From Desulfobacteraceae bacterium (GTDB lineage Bacteria; Desulfobacterota; Desulfobacteria; Desulfobacterales; UBA11574): a DNA stretch of 6,748 nt. Position numbers and translations under genes: made by a program. The stretch covers positions 1-6,748 of the forward strand of contig JABMQM010000158.1 in the NCBI GenBank assembly GCA_013203195.1. Direction: 5' to 3'. This document shows, one piece after another, positions 5,286 to 6,748 of this stretch. Each line of letters opens with the position of its first letter. The stretch's first letter is position 1. The notes beneath the pieces are model-generated. The model was not told where the DNA came from and ran no database searches. It worked only from the letters and a program-made list of their open reading frames with translations.

Positions 5286-6748
5286 TTAACGGGTAGTAAA
5301 ATAGCGTGGCACAATCTTCAGCAAATTCCACAAACCCCTGATACGTTCGGATAGTGATTTTCCGTAAAGAAAATCGACACCCCCCGACAACCCCCTAAAC
5401 AGTTTCTCGTCATGTGGATGCCACCACATGTTGCGCCGGGCAAAAGGGAGAAAATCATGAACAATCACCTGGGGTTGGGTCATTTCATCAAATCCGATGG
5501 CACCGTGGGTGCGGCCGATGCCGGAGTTCTTGAACCCGCCCCAGGGCGTTTCGGCCAAGCCGTGACTAACAAGATGGTCGTTAATGGTGATCACGCCGGC
5601 CATGATTCGGCGGCCCAGCTTTTCGGCGTACTTGCGGTTTTCGGACCAGACCGAACCGGTTAATCCCAGGTCGGAATCGTTGGCCAGAGCAACAGCTTCG
5701 TCCATATCCTTTACCTTCATGACTCCCAAGAGCGGGCCAAAGGTCTCTTCGCGCATGACCAGCATATCGTGATGGACATCGGTCAATACATACGCCGGCA
5801 AGCTATGACCGGACCCGTCTCCGGGCGGTTGCGCGGAACGGGCATAGACCACGGCCCCTTTTGACAAAGCATCTTCAAGATGACGTTTTACTGTCTGAAC
5901 CTGGCGCTCGGTGGTCATGACTCCCAGGTCTACATTAAAATCCAGATCAATGCCGACGCGCAAAGCTTCTACTTTTGTTTTCAAATAGTTAAGGAACGAT
6001 TCATAAACTTTTTCATGAATGTAGATGCGCTCGACTCCCCCGCAGGATTGACCGCAATTTGACAATCCGGCCCAGACAGCGCCGGAGGCGGCTCGATGCA
6101 AGTCTGCATCTTCACAGACCAGCATGGCATCGTTACCGCCCAACTCAAGCAGCAGGGGGGTCAATGTTTCCGCAGCTTCTTTCATCAGCTGTTTGCCGAC
6201 GGCTACGCTGCCGGTGAATAAGAGTTTGTCGATGTTGTTTTTGAGAAACGCACTTCCGGCCAGGCGACCGGGAATATTCACATGGGCAAATATTCCTTCC
6301 GGGAGTTTGGCTGCCTTAAAGCATTCTTCCAATTTGAGGCCCACCATCTGCGTCTCCGTGGCGGTTTTCAAGATAACGGCATTGCCGGCCAAAAGTCCCA
6401 TCACAACTTCTGAAAAAGGGATGGAAAACGGATAATTCCAGGGTGATATGACGCCGATAACGCCGTACGGCACCCTGACGATTTTGGAAATCTTGTTGGC
6501 TAACATGATATTGCCCGGCATAACATACCGATCTTTGAGGAATTTATGAGCCCGCTTGGCATAATAATCAACACTCATTACTGCCGGCAAAACTTCCGTC
6601 GACAATGCATCCACACGGGTCTTGCCGTTATCCTGGGCAATAACTTTGGCAATTTCCTCGGCATTTTGACTAATATAATCCCGCACCCGCAGCAAATGTT
6701 TTACCCGCTGTTTAACCGGCAGATTTGACCATGTTTTTTGGGCAATGC
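5286..6748 (-). CDS. Aldehyde dehydrogenase (NAD(P)+), N-terminus cut by window edge
   Basis: An NAD(P)-dependent dehydrogenase oxidising an aldehyde to a carboxylate. The reading frame stays open from the TTG at 6695 to the right edge, and those extra codons encode AQKTWSNLPVKQRVKH, a normal aldehyde dehydrogenase N-terminal segment. The TTG is therefore internal and the true start lies outside. Numbering from that TTG, the motifs are PWNYP with oxyanion Asn87, cofactor Lys110 (LKTAT), FTGSVAVGK (160-168), LELGG with general-base Glu184, NCGQSC with nucleophile Cys218, EETFGP (316-321) and PWGGFKNSGIGR (384-395). About 55 residues follow the catalytic core, including NMWWHPHDEK and a basic, hydrophobic end (LWNLLKIVPRYF) resembling the tails of some GabD2-like or fatty-aldehyde dehydrogenases. 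The next gene downstream encodes an alcohol-oxidising GMC enzyme, suggesting a shared alcohol-to-acid route. The substrate cannot be told; succinic semialdehyde, fatty and aromatic aldehydes are all possible. Confidence 0.95.
   Translation of the reverse strand, partial: IAQKTWSNLPVKQRVKHLLRVRDYISQNAEEIAKVIAQDNGKTRVDALSTEVLPAVMSVDYYAKRAHKFLKDRYVMPGNIMLANKISKIVRVPYGVIGVISPWNYPFSIPFSEVVMGLLAGNAVILKTATETQMVGLKLEECFKAAKLPEGIFAHVNIPGRLAGSAFLKNNIDKLLFTGSVAVGKQLMKEAAETLTPLLLELGGNDAMLVCEDADLHRAASGAVWAGLSNCGQSCGGVERIYIHEKVYESFLNYLKTKVEALRVGIDLDFNVDLGVMTTERQVQTVKRHLEDALSKGAVVYARSAQPPGDGSGHSLPAYVLTDVHHDMLVMREETFGPLLGVMKVKDMDEAVALANDSDLGLTGSVWSENRKYAEKLGRRIMAGVITINDHLVSHGLAETPWGGFKNSGIGRTHGAIGFDEMTQPQVIVHDFLPFARRNMWWHPHDEKLFRGLSGGVDFLYGKSLSERIRGLWNLLKIVPRYFTTR

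Noticed and set aside
5281..5293. Intrinsic terminator at the aldehyde dehydrogenase stop
   Set aside because: CCGTTTAACGG has five-base arms around a single base, which cannot form a hairpin loop, and no T-run follows.
6124..6435. 103-codon plus-strand frame opposite the aldehyde dehydrogenase
   Set aside because: It is antisense to a region with strong, uninterrupted aldehyde dehydrogenase motifs and has no motif of its own.

Overview
The window holds three genes, all on the minus strand, so transcription runs from right to left. In that order they are: an aldehyde dehydrogenase whose 5' end lies beyond the right edge (6748 to 5286), a GMC-family flavin alcohol oxidoreductase related to cholesterol oxidase (4949 to 3351), and a full-length recC, the exonuclease V gamma subunit (3351 to 79). 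No RNA gene, CRISPR array, phage gene or transposase is visible. The base composition is moderate. The protein types (RecC in a RecBCD setting, and a GMC oxidoreductase with a Cys-rich insert beside an aldehyde dehydrogenase) fit a Gram-negative bacterium. A Desulfobacterota/deltaproteobacterial lineage is my best guess, but that is inference from sequence style and not a database result.

Region by region: bases 1-78 are the 3' flank of recC and hold no gene I can support; recB would be expected near here, but no convincing start is visible. Bases 79-3351 are recC. It overlaps the upstream GMC gene by one base (TGATG), so the DNA-repair subunit appears to be translated from the same message as a metabolic dehydrogenase. 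Bases 4950-5285 are the only real intergenic space (336 bp). They contain a dense cluster of repeats: three tandem 16-bp units, an AT-rich interrupted hairpin, a REP-like palindrome, and copies of the tandem-unit core in inverted orientation further right. Bases 5286-6748 are the aldehyde dehydrogenase, with catalytic Asn, Glu and Cys all present.

Function: the two metabolic enzymes could act in sequence, the GMC enzyme oxidising an alcohol to an aldehyde or ketone and the dehydrogenase oxidising an aldehyde to an acid. The substrate cannot be read from the sequence; long-chain or cyclic hydrophobic alcohols are plausible from the cholesterol-oxidase resemblance. RecC would act with RecB and RecD in double-strand-break repair and Chi-regulated DNA degradation. 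Its coupling to the GMC gene may be only an operon accident.

The points most worth a second look are a ferredoxin-like CX2CX2CX3C motif inside the GMC flavoprotein, substitutions at several RecC positions that in E. coli line the Chi-recognition tunnel, the GMC-recC overlap, and the composite intergenic repeat. I see no clear sign of an undescribed multi-gene system.
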